Part shown: positions 44,346-53,799 of the stretch, piece after piece
Layout of the letters: each line of letters begins with the position of its first letter
Position numbering within the stretch: the stretch's first letter is position 1
Source: an uncultured Paludibacter sp.
Lineage (GTDB): Bacteria; Bacteroidota; Bacteroidia; Bacteroidales; Paludibacteraceae
Direction of reading: 5' to 3'
Length of the DNA stretch: 64,000 nucleotides
Assembly (NCBI GenBank): GCA_937897985.1
Contig: CALCBD010000031.1
Location: forward strand, 62,001-126,000
Notes under the pieces: model-generated
What the model was told of the DNA's origin: nothing
Databases searched by the model: none
What the model saw: only the letters and a program-made list of their open reading frames with translations
Made by a program: the position numbers and the translations under genes

Positions 44346-44390
44346 ATTCCGGTTACACCTTGTATAAGAGTAGTAACCGGAATTTTTTTT
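44346..44390 (+). terminator. Terminator after mnmA
   Basis: 11-bp perfect stem ATTCCGGTTAC/GTAACCGGAAT with a 16-nt loop, then eight T residues; 20 bp after the mnmA stop. Confidence 0.92.
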
Positions 44391-44459
44391 GTGTTATTCA
44401 GCCGCTTTGCTAAACAAATCATTGTTTATTTTGGTTTTTACAAGCAAATACAAAAAAGA

Positions 44460-44903
44460 ATGGAACTTAAAATTGATTTATATACACAGGGAGAACGTCC
44501 TGAAGTAACAAAACCGCATCCCGATTTTCTAAAAACGCTTGGGGAAGAAGGTGTTAGAAAGATGGTGAGCCGTCATTACGACCTGCTTCGGGTTAGTGAA
44601 ATTAAAAATTTATTTCCGGACGAAGAGGAAGAGTTCGGAAAGGCTAAACAACGATCTGCCGATTTTATGATACAAATTTGTGGTGGCCCCGACTATTTTA
44701 ACCAAAACAGAGGCCGACCAATGTTAATTAACCGACATTCCCCTTTCTCTATTACATCTGAAGGCCGAATCATCTGGCTCGAATGTTACAGGGTAGCCCT
44801 TACCGAAACCAATCTTCCCGAACATTTAATACTGTCATTCTGGAATTATATTCAGGTTTTTTCTGCATGGATGATAAATTCCACACCTAAAACTGAAAAA
44901 TAA
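44460..44903 (+). CDS. Truncated (2/2) haemoglobin-like protein
   Basis: 147 residues from the ATG at 44460. An in-frame ATG at 44343 is rejected because it would put the mnmA terminator inside the gene. Globin features: the predominantly helical sequence, VRKMVSRHYDLLRVSEIKNLFP (helix B/C region with the Tyr and FP turn) and the F-helix motif INRHSPFSI with putative proximal haem ligand His93, followed by WLECYRVAL. Such small globins bind O2 or NO and may detoxify NO. Similarity is strongest to group II-type sequences; group assignment is tentative. Alone between two terminated units. Confidence 0.8.
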   Translation: MELKIDLYTQGERPEVTKPHPDFLKTLGEEGVRKMVSRHYDLLRVSEIKNLFPDEEEEFGKAKQRSADFMIQICGGPDYFNQNRGRPMLINRHSPFSITSEGRIIWLECYRVALTETNLPEHLILSFWNYIQVFSAWMINSTPKTEK

Positions 44904-45770
44904 TTTTATACTTATGTCATCAGCATTGTTAATTTTATTCAGGTGTCATGTCTCATTCAGGAAATAATGCGAATCAGAAATTGAATTACCTTTTTCCGGT
45001 ATCTGTTTCGGGGTTGTTTAAATCTTTTAGCAGTTAAGGAGTTAGCAGAATTACTCTCTTTCATGCAAATCACATAAATCCAATATCGACCCTGATCAGG
45101 AATGTCAGATATTATTTTTTTTGAACGCTCGGAATGCTACGATATTAAGAACCAATGAATTAAAACATATCAACATTGTAAGAATATTGCAACTGCGCTG
45201 CTATATGCCAAAATTCAGGGTTGTAACCCTGTCCTATTATTCAATTATACAGAAATTAAAAACAATCTCAACCTCCGATTCGCATAATTTATAAAAATTG
45301 CAGCCTGAAAATAAATAAAAGAACCGAAAACAGTGTGATTTTTCTGTGCTGATGTGTCGCTAATAAGAGTTGATTGCAGGATTTCAGAATGAGCAAAAGC
45401 GTTTGTTTCTGAAGTTTCTTTCTGAGTTCGCAGAGCGTAAACATACCTTTCTTTTTATAACTGAATCAGGTCTATAATGTTGGTATTCACATATAAATTA
45501 AAAATTTTATTGCAATTTAATTATAATTGTCTATCTTTGGTTTTTGTAAATACTTTATGAACTGAGTTTAACATTTCACAGTAATTTTCTGTTTACATAA
45601 TTGGTTAACATGAGTTAGCAGGTCATTTAATAATTGATTTGATCATAAAATATTTACTTATAAAACAGATATAAATTTTGCAACCGGTATAGCTGATTAC
45701 CGGCTCCCGTAATAACCTTAAATTTTTTATATGCGTTCTCCGTTCGTTAACTAAATACAATAGTCTAAGT
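44904..45770. other. 867-bp intergenic region
   Basis: No recognisable gene. It contains a perfect 16-bp palindrome CAGGGTTGTAACCCTG at 45216-45231 and a consensus promoter at 45509-45539 for the downstream kinase, whose leader is about 230 nt. The stretch 45000-45480 has no long open frame on either strand that I can recognise. Confidence 0.5.
45509..45539 (+). promoter_or_regulatory. Promoter of the sensor kinase gene
   Basis: ATTG (45509-45512), 19-bp spacer, TATCTTTG (45532-45539). It implies an untranslated leader of about 230 nt. Confidence 0.6.
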
Positions 45771-47441
45771 ATGAAAGCTCATAAATTTAACATAAGGCAA
45801 AAACTTAATTTTGAATTAAGGGTAACGCTCAATTACCTGATAATTGGCTTTCTGTGGATTCTGTTTTCGGATGAACTGCTCGATTTAATAGCTGTCGACC
45901 ATGAATTGATAATTAAGTTTCAAACTTATAAGGGAGTCTTTTTTATAGTGGTGACCGCCTGCTTTTTGTACTTTTTTGTCAAAAGACACATGCAGAGTCT
46001 TAGAATTACCGAATCGAAACTGATTGAAAGTGAAAACCATTATAAAGCACTTTTCAATAACAATAACGCCATCATTTTACTTATCAACCCCGACAATGGT
46101 AAAATTGAAGATGCAAACCCGGCTGCCTGCACTTATTATGGATTAACCCGCTCTGAATTATGCAATAAGACTGTTTTTGATTTCAATACTGCAGATGTTG
46201 AAAGTGTAAAATCCAGATTGCAAACTGTGAAATGCGATGGGATGAATCATTTTGTAGCACAACACAGGCTTGCCGGTGGTGAGATGAGGGATGTCGAGGT
46301 GTTTTCGAATCCCGTTCAAATCGGAAACGAAACAATGATATATTCAAGCATTTATGACATTACCGAAAAGCGGATTGCAGAATCGGAACTCCGGAAATTA
46401 TCAAAGGTGGTGGAACAAAGTCCGGTTGCTATTTGCATTACCGACACCGAAGGTTATATTGAATATGTAAATCCAAGGGTTATACAGTTGACAGGTTTTA
46501 CTTCAGATGAACTGATACATCAAAAGACGGGAATATTCAGTTCGGGCGAAATGTCGAAAAAGGAATATACACAACTGTGGGATACAATAAAATCGGGCAG
46601 AATCTGGACCGGTGAGTTTCATAACAGGAAGAAAAACGGTGAGCTGTATTGGGAATCGGCAACTATTTCCCCTGTCTTTAACATAGAAGGTCACATTACT
46701 CATTTCCTCGCAATCAAAGAAGATATTACCGCCCGAAAACTGGCTGAGCTGGCTTTGAATAACTCAGAGGAAATGATTAGAAAGTTTGCTACCCATCTCC
46801 AGAACGTTCGCGAAGAAGAAAAAGTAGCTTTGGCACGCGAAATCCATGATGACCTCGGTCAAACACTGGTGGCTTTAAAAATTGATATGGGCTTGCTTAA
46901 AAACAAGATTGTTAAATTTGATTTGCCTGACGAATTGAAGGAAGTATCTGACAGATTTGATAATATCGTACATCTGATTGATGTGACTATAAAATCAGCA
47001 AGAAGAATCATGACCGGTTTAAGACCCGAACTGCTCGAGATGCATGGTTTTGCGAGTGCGGCTACATCGTATATTCAGGAGTTTGAAGAAAGACACCACA
47101 TTAAATGTCAGTTTATTACCGAAATTTCGGGCATTGAAATGAACTCCCAGCAGTCGCTCGTATTTTTCCGTATTCTTCAGGAATCGCTTACCAATATCAT
47201 AAAACATTCAAATGCTACCCGCGTGAAGGTTTTTTTCAGAATTGAATCAGGCCGGCTTATCCTCGAAATAATCGACGACGGTGTCGGTTTTGACATTAAT
47301 TCAAGCGGCAGAAAGGATTCGTACGGATTGATAGGAATGAAGGAAAGAATAGTTCTTCTGAACGGTAATATTGATATTCAGAGCGAAAAAGGCAAAGGAA
47401 CAAAAGTATGTGCATCGATTCCCTGGGTGTTCAACCAATAA
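45771..47441 (+). CDS. Membrane PAS-PAS sensor histidine kinase of the NarX/LiaS (HisKA_3) type
   Basis: 556 residues. Two N-terminal membrane helices (about 23-38 and 54-70) with only a short extracytoplasmic loop, two PAS domains (about 85-205, ending YSSIYDITEKRIAESE; and 210-330, ending FLAIKEDITARKLAE), a HisKA_3 dimerisation domain with phospho-acceptor His359 in LAREIHDDLGQTLVALK, and an HATPase domain (LTNIIKHSNATRVKVFF, IDDGVGFD, GLIGMKERI). Such kinases normally pair with NarL/LuxR-type response regulators, but none is adjacent, so it is an orphan here. The sensed signal is unknown; PAS domains could bind a small ligand or a redox cofactor. Confidence 0.92.
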   Translation: MKAHKFNIRQKLNFELRVTLNYLIIGFLWILFSDELLDLIAVDHELIIKFQTYKGVFFIVVTACFLYFFVKRHMQSLRITESKLIESENHYKALFNNNNAIILLINPDNGKIEDANPAACTYYGLTRSELCNKTVFDFNTADVESVKSRLQTVKCDGMNHFVAQHRLAGGEMRDVEVFSNPVQIGNETMIYSSIYDITEKRIAESELRKLSKVVEQSPVAICITDTEGYIEYVNPRVIQLTGFTSDELIHQKTGIFSSGEMSKKEYTQLWDTIKSGRIWTGEFHNRKKNGELYWESATISPVFNIEGHITHFLAIKEDITARKLAELALNNSEEMIRKFATHLQNVREEEKVALAREIHDDLGQTLVALKIDMGLLKNKIVKFDLPDELKEVSDRFDNIVHLIDVTIKSARRIMTGLRPELLEMHGFASAATSYIQEFEERHHIKCQFITEISGIEMNSQQSLVFFRILQESLTNIIKHSNATRVKVFFRIESGRLILEIIDDGVGFDINSSGRKDSYGLIGMKERIVLLNGNIDIQSEKGKGTKVCASIPWVFNQ

Positions 47442-47860
47442 TCAGTTCCTTTAAATCATCCTTATTTTTGCTGAAAATTCAGTATTATTTTCAGATTACC
47501 GTCCGAACAATATCCAGGAATTTTTTTTTTGAATTGTTTAAATTTATATAAGTGAATGAGCCCGGTTCTGTTTCGGAAAATGTTTGCTTCAGGTCATTCC
47601 GCATTTTTTTTTCATGACAAATTTTCAGTTCGTCAGTTTTTATCCATCCTGTTAAATCATCAGATTTATGTCTGTTTTTTGAATTTTATATAATTTTAAT
47701 TTGTCCTTCGTTAATACCCGTTAAGTCTGAATTACAGCTTGTTAAATTTCGACAAATCTCTGTTATTTCGAACTTTGGGGGAATACTTTTTGATTATTTT
47801 CGCGTTGTATTAGTCAAAGAAATTTATCGGATTATCAAATAACTATTAAAAAGAAACAGT
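47442..47860. other. Intergenic region between kinase and protease genes
   Basis: 419 bp, AT-rich. The only signal I see is a near-consensus -7 box GAACTTTG at 47770-47777 for the protease gene. No convincing terminator for the kinase gene. Confidence 0.45.
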
Positions 47861-49354
47861 ATGAACACTTCAAAAAAAGCAAAAGCGTTAGGTTTTTTTC
47901 TTGCTGTAGTTGCAATAAGTGTAGCTACAAATATGGCAACAAATTATGTCTCCGGGAAGGCGGAGAATAACTTTGTGTTTCAAAACAATAAAATTCCGGC
48001 AGCATACACAGGTTTTTCGAGAGCAGCAAGTGCAATGGAAACCGATTTTACCCTCGCAGCCGAACTCTCGGTACATGCGGTGGTGCACGTGAAAACAAAA
48101 ATGCCGGTACAGGTTCAACAGTTTGGTGGTTTCAGCGATCCCTTGTTCGAATACTTTTTTGGTCGGCCTCAACCTCAGCAAAGACAGGAAATGCCAATGC
48201 AGGAAGCTTCCGGTTCGGGTGTGATTATTTCAAACGATGGTTATATTGTTACAAATAACCATGTGATTGACAAATCAAAGGAAATAGAAGTCACTCTCAA
48301 CGACAAACGCACATTTAAAGCCAAACTTGTAGGAGCCGATCCGAGTACCGATATTGCTCTCATTAAAATTGATGCCGAAAATCTACCGGTGATTCTCTTC
48401 GGTAATTCCGATTCACTGAAGGTTGGACAATGGGTGCTGGCAGTAGGTAATCCCTTCAATCTGACCTCTACCGTCACAGCCGGAATCGTAAGTGCCAAAG
48501 CACGAAATATAAATATTATCAATTCACAAATGAAGATTGAATCGTTCATTCAGACCGATGCAGCTGTTAACCCCGGTAACAGCGGGGGTGCATTGGTAAA
48601 TACAAAGGGCGAATTAGTGGGAATAAACACAGCTATTGCTTCGCAGACAGGCTCTTATGCCGGATATGCTTTTGCTGTTCCTGTAAGTATAGTACAAAAA
48701 GTAGTTTCGGATATTCGTCAGTTTGGAGTGGTGCAACGGGCAGTGCTCGGAGTAAATATGGGTGATATTACAGATAAACTGGCAAAAGACAAAAAGCTGA
48801 AAACTATGGAAGGAGCTTATGTGGCTGAAGTTGTTGAAAACAGTGCTGCCGAAAAGGCCGGTATTAAAAAAGAAGATATCATCGTAAAAATCAACGATGT
48901 TGACATTAAATCGTCAGCTCAGCTTCAGGAACAAATAGGACGGTTCAGTCCCGGCGACAAAATTGATGTAACAGTGTTGCGCGATAATAAAGAACTTACA
49001 CTGAAAGCAGAACTTAAAAACCGTCAGGGAAATACCGGAATTGTATCATCTGATGCAAAATTAGATATTCTCGGAGCTGAATTTAAACCTGTAAGCGAAA
49101 AAATTAAAAATCAGTTCCAGCTCGATTACGGACTTGAAGTAAAATCAGTTACAAAAGGAAAATTCCACGAAGCAGGAATTAAACCCGGATTCATCATTGT
49201 AAAGATTAATAATCAGGCTATACGTAGTGCCGAAGATGTTGAATCGGCTCTGGATGCTGCAATAAATACTTCGGATCAGTTTAAAGTACTTAATGTGGCC
49301 GGAATTTATCCGAACGGAAAAGTGACCTATTATGCGGTGAATCTGGCCGACTAA
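47861..49354 (+). CDS. degP: Periplasmic serine protease DegP/HtrA (Do family)
   Basis: 497 residues, N-terminal signal/anchor (ALGFFLAVVAISVATNMATNYV). Trypsin-like domain with catalytic His134 (NNHVID), Asp164 (STDIALI) and Ser241 (VNPGNSGGAL), preceded by the LA-loop segment FGRPQPQQRQEMPMQ. Two PDZ domains follow (about 295-385 and 400-490: AEKAGIKKEDIIVKINDVDIKS and EAGIKPGFIIVKINNQAIRS). Degrades or refolds misfolded envelope proteins. Monocistronic with a terminator. Confidence 0.96.
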   Translation: MNTSKKAKALGFFLAVVAISVATNMATNYVSGKAENNFVFQNNKIPAAYTGFSRAASAMETDFTLAAELSVHAVVHVKTKMPVQVQQFGGFSDPLFEYFFGRPQPQQRQEMPMQEASGSGVIISNDGYIVTNNHVIDKSKEIEVTLNDKRTFKAKLVGADPSTDIALIKIDAENLPVILFGNSDSLKVGQWVLAVGNPFNLTSTVTAGIVSAKARNINIINSQMKIESFIQTDAAVNPGNSGGALVNTKGELVGINTAIASQTGSYAGYAFAVPVSIVQKVVSDIRQFGVVQRAVLGVNMGDITDKLAKDKKLKTMEGAYVAEVVENSAAEKAGIKKEDIIVKINDVDIKSSAQLQEQIGRFSPGDKIDVTVLRDNKELTLKAELKNRQGNTGIVSSDAKLDILGAEFKPVSEKIKNQFQLDYGLEVKSVTKGKFHEAGIKPGFIIVKINNQAIRSAEDVESALDAAINTSDQFKVLNVAGIYPNGKVTYYAVNLAD

Positions 49355-49378
49355 CAGAGAAATTAACAGATTGAATTT

Positions 49379-49413
49379 AAAATTACCCCCCTGAGTCTCA
49401 GCGGGGTAATTTT
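49379..49413 (+). terminator. Terminator after degP
   Basis: 11-bp stem AAAATTACCCC/GGGGTAATTTT with T-rich tail. Confidence 0.85.
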
Positions 49414-49660
49414 ATTTACTGAATTCAGATAATTTTATCAACAATTTAAAACATTTTACGCATTCCAACGTTTCAATATCAATATCCGTTCAGCACTAAA
49501 TGACTAAACTGCTTAATATGAATTGATACAATTTAGCTGCGTTTTCGTCATTATACACAGGAGCTGTTTATGTTGAAATAACTTTATAGAAATAAAGAAT
49601 ACGAAATTTAAACAACCTGAATAATAACTGTAAAATCAGCAGAATTTTAAGCTGAAATAT
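49414..49660. other. Upstream region of rpoD
   Basis: About 250 bp of AT-rich DNA between the degP terminator and the rpoD promoter, with no gene or repeat recognised. Confidence 0.45.
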
Positions 49661-49691
49661 TTTGCTGAATCAGAAAAAAAGAGTACTTTTG
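49661..49691 (+). promoter_or_regulatory. rpoD promoter
   Basis: TTTG (49661-49664), 19-bp spacer, TACTTTTG (49684-49691); full consensus, 22 bp upstream of the ATG. This indicates self-transcription by the primary sigma factor. Confidence 0.8.
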
Positions 49692-49713
49692 CAAGCTAAT
49701 TTTCTATATAGAA

Positions 49714-50577
49714 ATGAGACAATTAAAAATAACTAAATCGATTACGAATCGAGAGAGTGCATCTTTGGATAAGTACCTTCAGGAGATTGGACGTGAGGAT
49801 CTTATCACTGTTGAGGAAGAGGTAGAACTGGCTCAGCGCATACGAAACGGCGATCGCATTGCTCTTGAAAAACTGACCCGTGCCAATCTGCGTTTTGTGG
49901 TTTCGGTAGCCAAACAATACCAAAACCAGGGATTAAGTCTTCCCGATCTTATCAATGAGGGCAACCTTGGCCTTATTAAAGCAGCTGAAAAATTTGATGA
50001 AACACGTGGATTTAAATTTATTTCTTATGCTGTGTGGTGGATTCGTCAATCTATTTTGCAGGCTTTGGCCGAGCAATCGCGTATTGTACGTCTGCCACTT
50101 AATCAGGTAGGATCGTTGAACAAAATCAACAAGGCATTTTCAAAATTTGAACAGGAGAACGAACGTCGTCCTTCGCCCGAAGAGCTTGCCGAACAACTGG
50201 ACATCCCGGTAGATAAAATTGCCGATACTATGAAAGTTTCAGGCCGCCATATTTCGGTTGACGCACCTTTTGTTGAAGGTGAGGACAACAGCCTGCTCGA
50301 TGTAATGATTAATGACGATTCACCTAATGCCGACAGGGCACTTATCAATGAATCACTGTCCAAAGAGATTGAACGTGTTTTGGCTCATACTCTTGCCGAC
50401 AGAGAGCGCGATATTGTGAAGAAGTTTTTTGGTATTGGTGTTCCCGAGATGACCCTCGAAGAAATAGGAGACGAATTCGGTTTAACACGTGAACGTGTAC
50501 GTCAGATCAAAGAAAAGGCCATCCGTAAACTAAGACCAAATTCGAAAAGCAAACTTTTAAAAGGCTTTCTCGGATAA
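49714..50577 (+). CDS. rpoD: Primary RNA polymerase sigma factor (RpoD/SigA)
   Basis: 287 residues, the short Bacteroidota form lacking most of region 1.1 and the non-conserved insert of E. coli sigma-70. Region 1.2 [20 protein letters not shown], region 2 [61 protein letters not shown], region 3, and region 4 [29 protein letters not shown]. It recognises the unusual -33 TTTG / -7 TAnnTTTG promoters that recur through this window. Single gene with terminator. Confidence 0.98.
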   Translation: MRQLKITKSITNRESASLDKYLQEIGREDLITVEEEVELAQRIRNGDRIALEKLTRANLRFVVSVAKQYQNQGLSLPDLINEGNLGLIKAAEKFDETRGFKFISYAVWWIRQSILQALAEQSRIVRLPLNQVGSLNKINKAFSKFEQENERRPSPEELAEQLDIPVDKIADTMKVSGRHISVDAPFVEGEDNSLLDVMINDDSPNADRALINESLSKEIERVLAHTLADRERDIVKKFFGIGVPEMTLEEIGDEFGLTRERVRQIKEKAIRKLRPNSKSKLLKGFLG

Positions 50578-50604
50578 ATGATTTTCAGAGAAATATAATA
50601 ATTC

Positions 50605-50634
50605 AAAGCGAAGCAGTAATGTTTCGCTTTTTTA
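50605..50634 (+). terminator. Terminator after rpoD
   Basis: AAAGCGAA/TTCGCTTT stem with about 10-nt loop followed by T residues; 27 bp after the stop. Confidence 0.85.
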
Positions 50635-50771
50635 TTTTGTGTTTTCCGCTCATTTTATTATGTTTACAGCTGAATTGATTATCAGGCTGAAATGCTGACC
50701 TGCCATAAAACAGGTATTAACCTGAATTTCCCGGGTGTTCAGTCATCATTTCATCAGTTGAAAAGTAAAGT

Positions 50772-51038
50772 ATGAAAAAAACACCTTCGTTTTTTGTATG
50801 TATATTGCTCGATATAATCGGGAGTCTTACTTATGTTATCCCGCTCATTGGTGAATGGGGCGACGTGGTATGGGCTCCGCTTTCGGCATTCCTTTATCTG
50901 AGAATGTTCGGAGGAAAAAACGGCAAAATTGGCAGTATAATCAGTTTTATTGAAGAACTATTGCCTTTTACCGACTTTTTTCCGACATTTACAACGGGGT
51001 ATATCATCAGGAGATTTTTTGAGAACAGATCAAAATGA
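50772..51038 (+). CDS. Small conserved-type membrane protein of unknown function
   Basis: 88 residues. Two or three hydrophobic segments (about 7-26, 31-44 and 52-64), with a basic C-terminus RRFFENRSK predicted cytoplasmic. The phrase LPFTDFFPTFTTGYIIRRFF resembles small Bacteroidota membrane proteins of unknown function. It lies 73 bp before the GH13 gene on the same strand; a shared transcript is possible. No function assigned. Confidence 0.65.
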   Translation: MKKTPSFFVCILLDIIGSLTYVIPLIGEWGDVVWAPLSAFLYLRMFGGKNGKIGSIISFIEELLPFTDFFPTFTTGYIIRRFFENRSK

Positions 51039-51111
51039 AAAAATATGTTCAGACTTTTAATTTTTTACCTTCTGATGGAACTGATTCTAAAATCCATTAA
51101 GTCAAAAATAT

Positions 51112-52494
51112 ATGAAGAAAGTATTATTTATTTTTGTGATTTTAATCATGATAACAAGTTCGTGTAATATGTCGGAGAATAAACAAACAGTTTGCAATCC
51201 GAAACCTTATGTTGAATTAAAACATCCCGAATGGAGCAGAAATGCCACCATTTATGAGGTGAATGTACGTCAATATACACCCGAAGGTACTTTCAGGGCT
51301 TTCGAATCACATTTGCCAAGGTTAAAATCAATGGGTGTTGACATTATCTGGTTGATGCCGGTAAATCCCATTGGTGAGAAAAACCGCAAGGGAAAGCTCG
51401 GGAGCTATTATTCGGTGAAGGATTATCTGGGGATAAATCCGGAATTCGGAAACATGGATGATTTTAAAACTCTGGTCAGAAAGATTCATGAAGCCGGAAT
51501 GTATGTGATTATCGATTGGGTGGCTAATCATACTTCGCACGATAATCAGCTTGTTAAAGAACATCCTGAATGGTATTCGAAAAACCCTGACGGTCATTTC
51601 CAGCCCACTCCCTGGTACGATTGGGACGATATTATTGACCTTGATTACGACCAGCCGGGATTAAGAAAATACATGACCGGGGCTATGAAATTCTGGGTAA
51701 AAGAAACCGGTATTGATGGATTTCGCTGTGACGTGGCCGGATTTATACCCGTCGATTTCTGGGAAAATGTCAGGTTGGAACTTGAAAGGATAAAACCGGT
51801 TTTTATGCTAGCCGAATGGGAAGACCGTGATTTGCTTAAGAAAGCTTTTGACATGACTTACGCCTGGAGCCTTTGGAATAAAATGAGAGAAATTACAAAA
51901 GAACACAAACCTATCAACGGACTGTTGGAATATATGGCTCATGATGTGAACACTTTCCCTCGCGATGGTTACAAAATGACTTTTACCGATAATCATGATA
52001 AAAATTCGTGGGAAGGCAATCAATATGACAATTTTGGAAAATCACTCGGGGTTTGCATGGTTCTCACATGTACCGTGAACGGAATGCCACTGGTGTACAG
52101 CGGGCAGGAAGCAGGTCTCGACAGATCGCTCAGATTTTTTGATAAAGATACAATCGTGTGGAAATCACATGAAAATGAGAAAATATATACACAACTGTTC
52201 CATTTAAAACACAAAAATCAGGCCTTATGGAACGGAGCGGCGGGCGGAGTCATGGTAAGGATATTCAATGATCAACCCGACAAAATCATCTCTTTTTATC
52301 GCGAGATGAACGGTGATAAAGTTTTAGTCGTTTTAAATTTTAGTGACAAAAAAACTGAAATAACACTTAATACGCATTCGGTAAGCGACATTTATCAGGA
52401 GCTTTTTACAGAAAAAACCATAACAGTCGGCAAAAACCTGAAACTTGAGGTGCCTGCTTACGGATATTTTGTTTTTTATAAATTGTCAAAGTAA
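51112..52494 (+). CDS. GH13 alpha-amylase-family lipoprotein
   Basis: 460 residues with lipobox TSSC (Cys18), so a lipid-anchored periplasmic or surface enzyme acting on alpha-glucans. Family regions: IIDWVANHTS (region I), nucleophile Asp207 in GIDGFRCDVAGF (II), acid/base Glu235 in VFMLAEWED (III) and Asp296 in FTDNHDKNS (IV). Short GH13 with the barrel and a small C-terminal sandwich. No SusCD genes nearby, so it is not part of a classical starch PUL. Followed after only 8 bp by a glutamine amidotransferase gene, an unusual functional pairing. Confidence 0.92.
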   Translation: MKKVLFIFVILIMITSSCNMSENKQTVCNPKPYVELKHPEWSRNATIYEVNVRQYTPEGTFRAFESHLPRLKSMGVDIIWLMPVNPIGEKNRKGKLGSYYSVKDYLGINPEFGNMDDFKTLVRKIHEAGMYVIIDWVANHTSHDNQLVKEHPEWYSKNPDGHFQPTPWYDWDDIIDLDYDQPGLRKYMTGAMKFWVKETGIDGFRCDVAGFIPVDFWENVRLELERIKPVFMLAEWEDRDLLKKAFDMTYAWSLWNKMREITKEHKPINGLLEYMAHDVNTFPRDGYKMTFTDNHDKNSWEGNQYDNFGKSLGVCMVLTCTVNGMPLVYSGQEAGLDRSLRFFDKDTIVWKSHENEKIYTQLFHLKHKNQALWNGAAGGVMVRIFNDQPDKIISFYREMNGDKVLVVLNFSDKKTEITLNTHSVSDIYQELFTEKTITVGKNLKLEVPAYGYFVFYKLSK

Positions 52495-52502
52495 ATGCCT
52501 TT

Positions 52503-53210
52503 ATGAAACAACTTTCGATACATGTACTCATGCACGTTCCCTACGAAGGAACAGGATGCATCGATCAGTGGATAAAGCTCCACAATCATAATGTTACATT
52601 TACCCGATTTTATGAGAACAGTTTATTACCACCTCCTGATCGGTTGGACTGGTTGATAATAATGGGAGGGCCAATGAGTGTTTACGAAGAAAATTTGTAT
52701 GATTGGTTGACGATCGAGAAAAAATACATTAAAGAGGCCATCGAAAACGGAAAGACAATTTTGGGTATTTGTCTCGGATCTCAATTGATTGCTGAAGTTT
52801 TGGGTGCCGCAGTTTATCCGAACAATGTAAAGGAAATTGGTTGGTTTCCGGTTGCTAAATCAGCAACAGGACAGGGTGTTTCATTGCTGGAAAATGTTGA
52901 GAATGAAATTACTGTGTTTCACTGGCATGGAGATACTTATGATTTACCCCCGGATTCTGTTCATTTATTTTCGTCTGAAAATTGCCGGCATCAGGCTTTT
53001 TTGTTCGAAAAGCGCGTATTGGGATTGCAGTTTCATCTTGAAGTTACCGAACAAAGTTTATCAGAAATGGTTGAAAACGGGAGACAAGAGTTACTGGCTT
53101 CAGCGACAGTACAAAGTGAAGAAGAAATATGGTCGCATAAAGTGCTGATCGAATCAAATAATTTAAAGATGTTCAGTTTGCTTGATGAATTAAGCGTTAA
53201 TACCCAATAA
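52503..53210 (+). CDS. Class I glutamine amidotransferase (GMP synthase-like GATase domain)
   Basis: 235 residues. Nucleophile Cys90 in GKTILGICLGSQLIAE and the His178-x-Glu180 pair in LGLQFHLEV complete the triad; the oxyanion region LIIMGGPMSVYE is present. It is a stand-alone GATase1 similar to the YefB/GuaA-like amidotransferases often annotated GMP synthase, but there is no ATP-pyrophosphatase domain, so it is not a complete GMP synthase. Substrate unknown; some homologues act as gamma-glutamyl hydrolases. Downstream of GH13 by 8 bp, probably the same transcript, ending at a bidirectional hairpin. Confidence 0.85.
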   Translation: MKQLSIHVLMHVPYEGTGCIDQWIKLHNHNVTFTRFYENSLLPPPDRLDWLIIMGGPMSVYEENLYDWLTIEKKYIKEAIENGKTILGICLGSQLIAEVLGAAVYPNNVKEIGWFPVAKSATGQGVSLLENVENEITVFHWHGDTYDLPPDSVHLFSSENCRHQAFLFEKRVLGLQFHLEVTEQSLSEMVENGRQELLASATVQSEEEIWSHKVLIESNNLKMFSLLDELSVNTQ

Positions 53211-53235
53211 AAAAAGCCGGAAACATCCGGCTTTA
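53211..53235. terminator. Bidirectional terminator between GATase and ssb
   Basis: AAAGCCGG/CCGGCTTT stem with 6-nt loop, A-rich on one side and T-rich on the other, between convergent genes. Confidence 0.85.
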
Positions 53236-53263
53236 ATTCAATTCGGTTATCAAATCCATCTTC

Positions 53264-53686
53264 TTAAAACGGAAGATCATCTTCAACCGGAGGCGGGGCC
53301 TGCAAGTCGGCCGGTGGAGTTGCTACAGAAGTCGGATGTACTTCGCCCGATTCAGGTTTTTTACCTAAGAGCTGAATAGTTTCGGCATAAATTTCAGTTG
53401 TGTAGCGTTTAACACCATCTTTTTCCCAGCTTCGGGTCTGGATTTTACCTTCAATATAAATCTGTGTTCCTTTCCTGATGTACTTCTCAGCAAGTGTAGC
53501 TAACCCGCGCCAGGCAACAATGTTGTGCCATTCTGTACGTTCGGGGATTTGCGTGCCGTTGGCAAGAGTTATGGCACGATCAGTTGTTGCTAATGTAAAA
53601 TTAGCCACTGCTACATCTTTATCAAGATAACGAATTTCGGGGTCTTTGCCCACATTGCCCAATAAAATAGCTTTGTTTACAGACAT
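53264..53686 (-). CDS. ssb: Single-stranded DNA-binding protein
   Basis: 140 residues. OB fold from MSVNKAILLGNVGKDPEIRY to ETIQLLG with ERTEWHNIVAWRGLATLAEKYIRKG (ssDNA-binding aromatics), then a Pro-rich linker and the acidic tail VEDDLPF that recruits repair partners. Convergent with the GATase gene. Confidence 0.96.
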   Translation of the reverse strand: MSVNKAILLGNVGKDPEIRYLDKDVAVANFTLATTDRAITLANGTQIPERTEWHNIVAWRGLATLAEKYIRKGTQIYIEGKIQTRSWEKDGVKRYTTEIYAETIQLLGKKPESGEVHPTSVATPPADLQAPPPVEDDLPF

Positions 53687-53799
53687 AATTTTTTAATAAA
53701 ATAAGATTAATAATTAAAAATAATTCGCTGTAAAAATAAGTTTATTTCAAGATAAAAGCAAATAATTATTAATATTTTTTACCTGATGAGGAAAATAAA

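Noticed and set aside
44343..44459. N-terminal extension of the haemoglobin-like protein
   Set aside because: This stretch contains the mnmA terminator hairpin, and its hydrophobic translation is not like globins; the ATG at 44460 is used.
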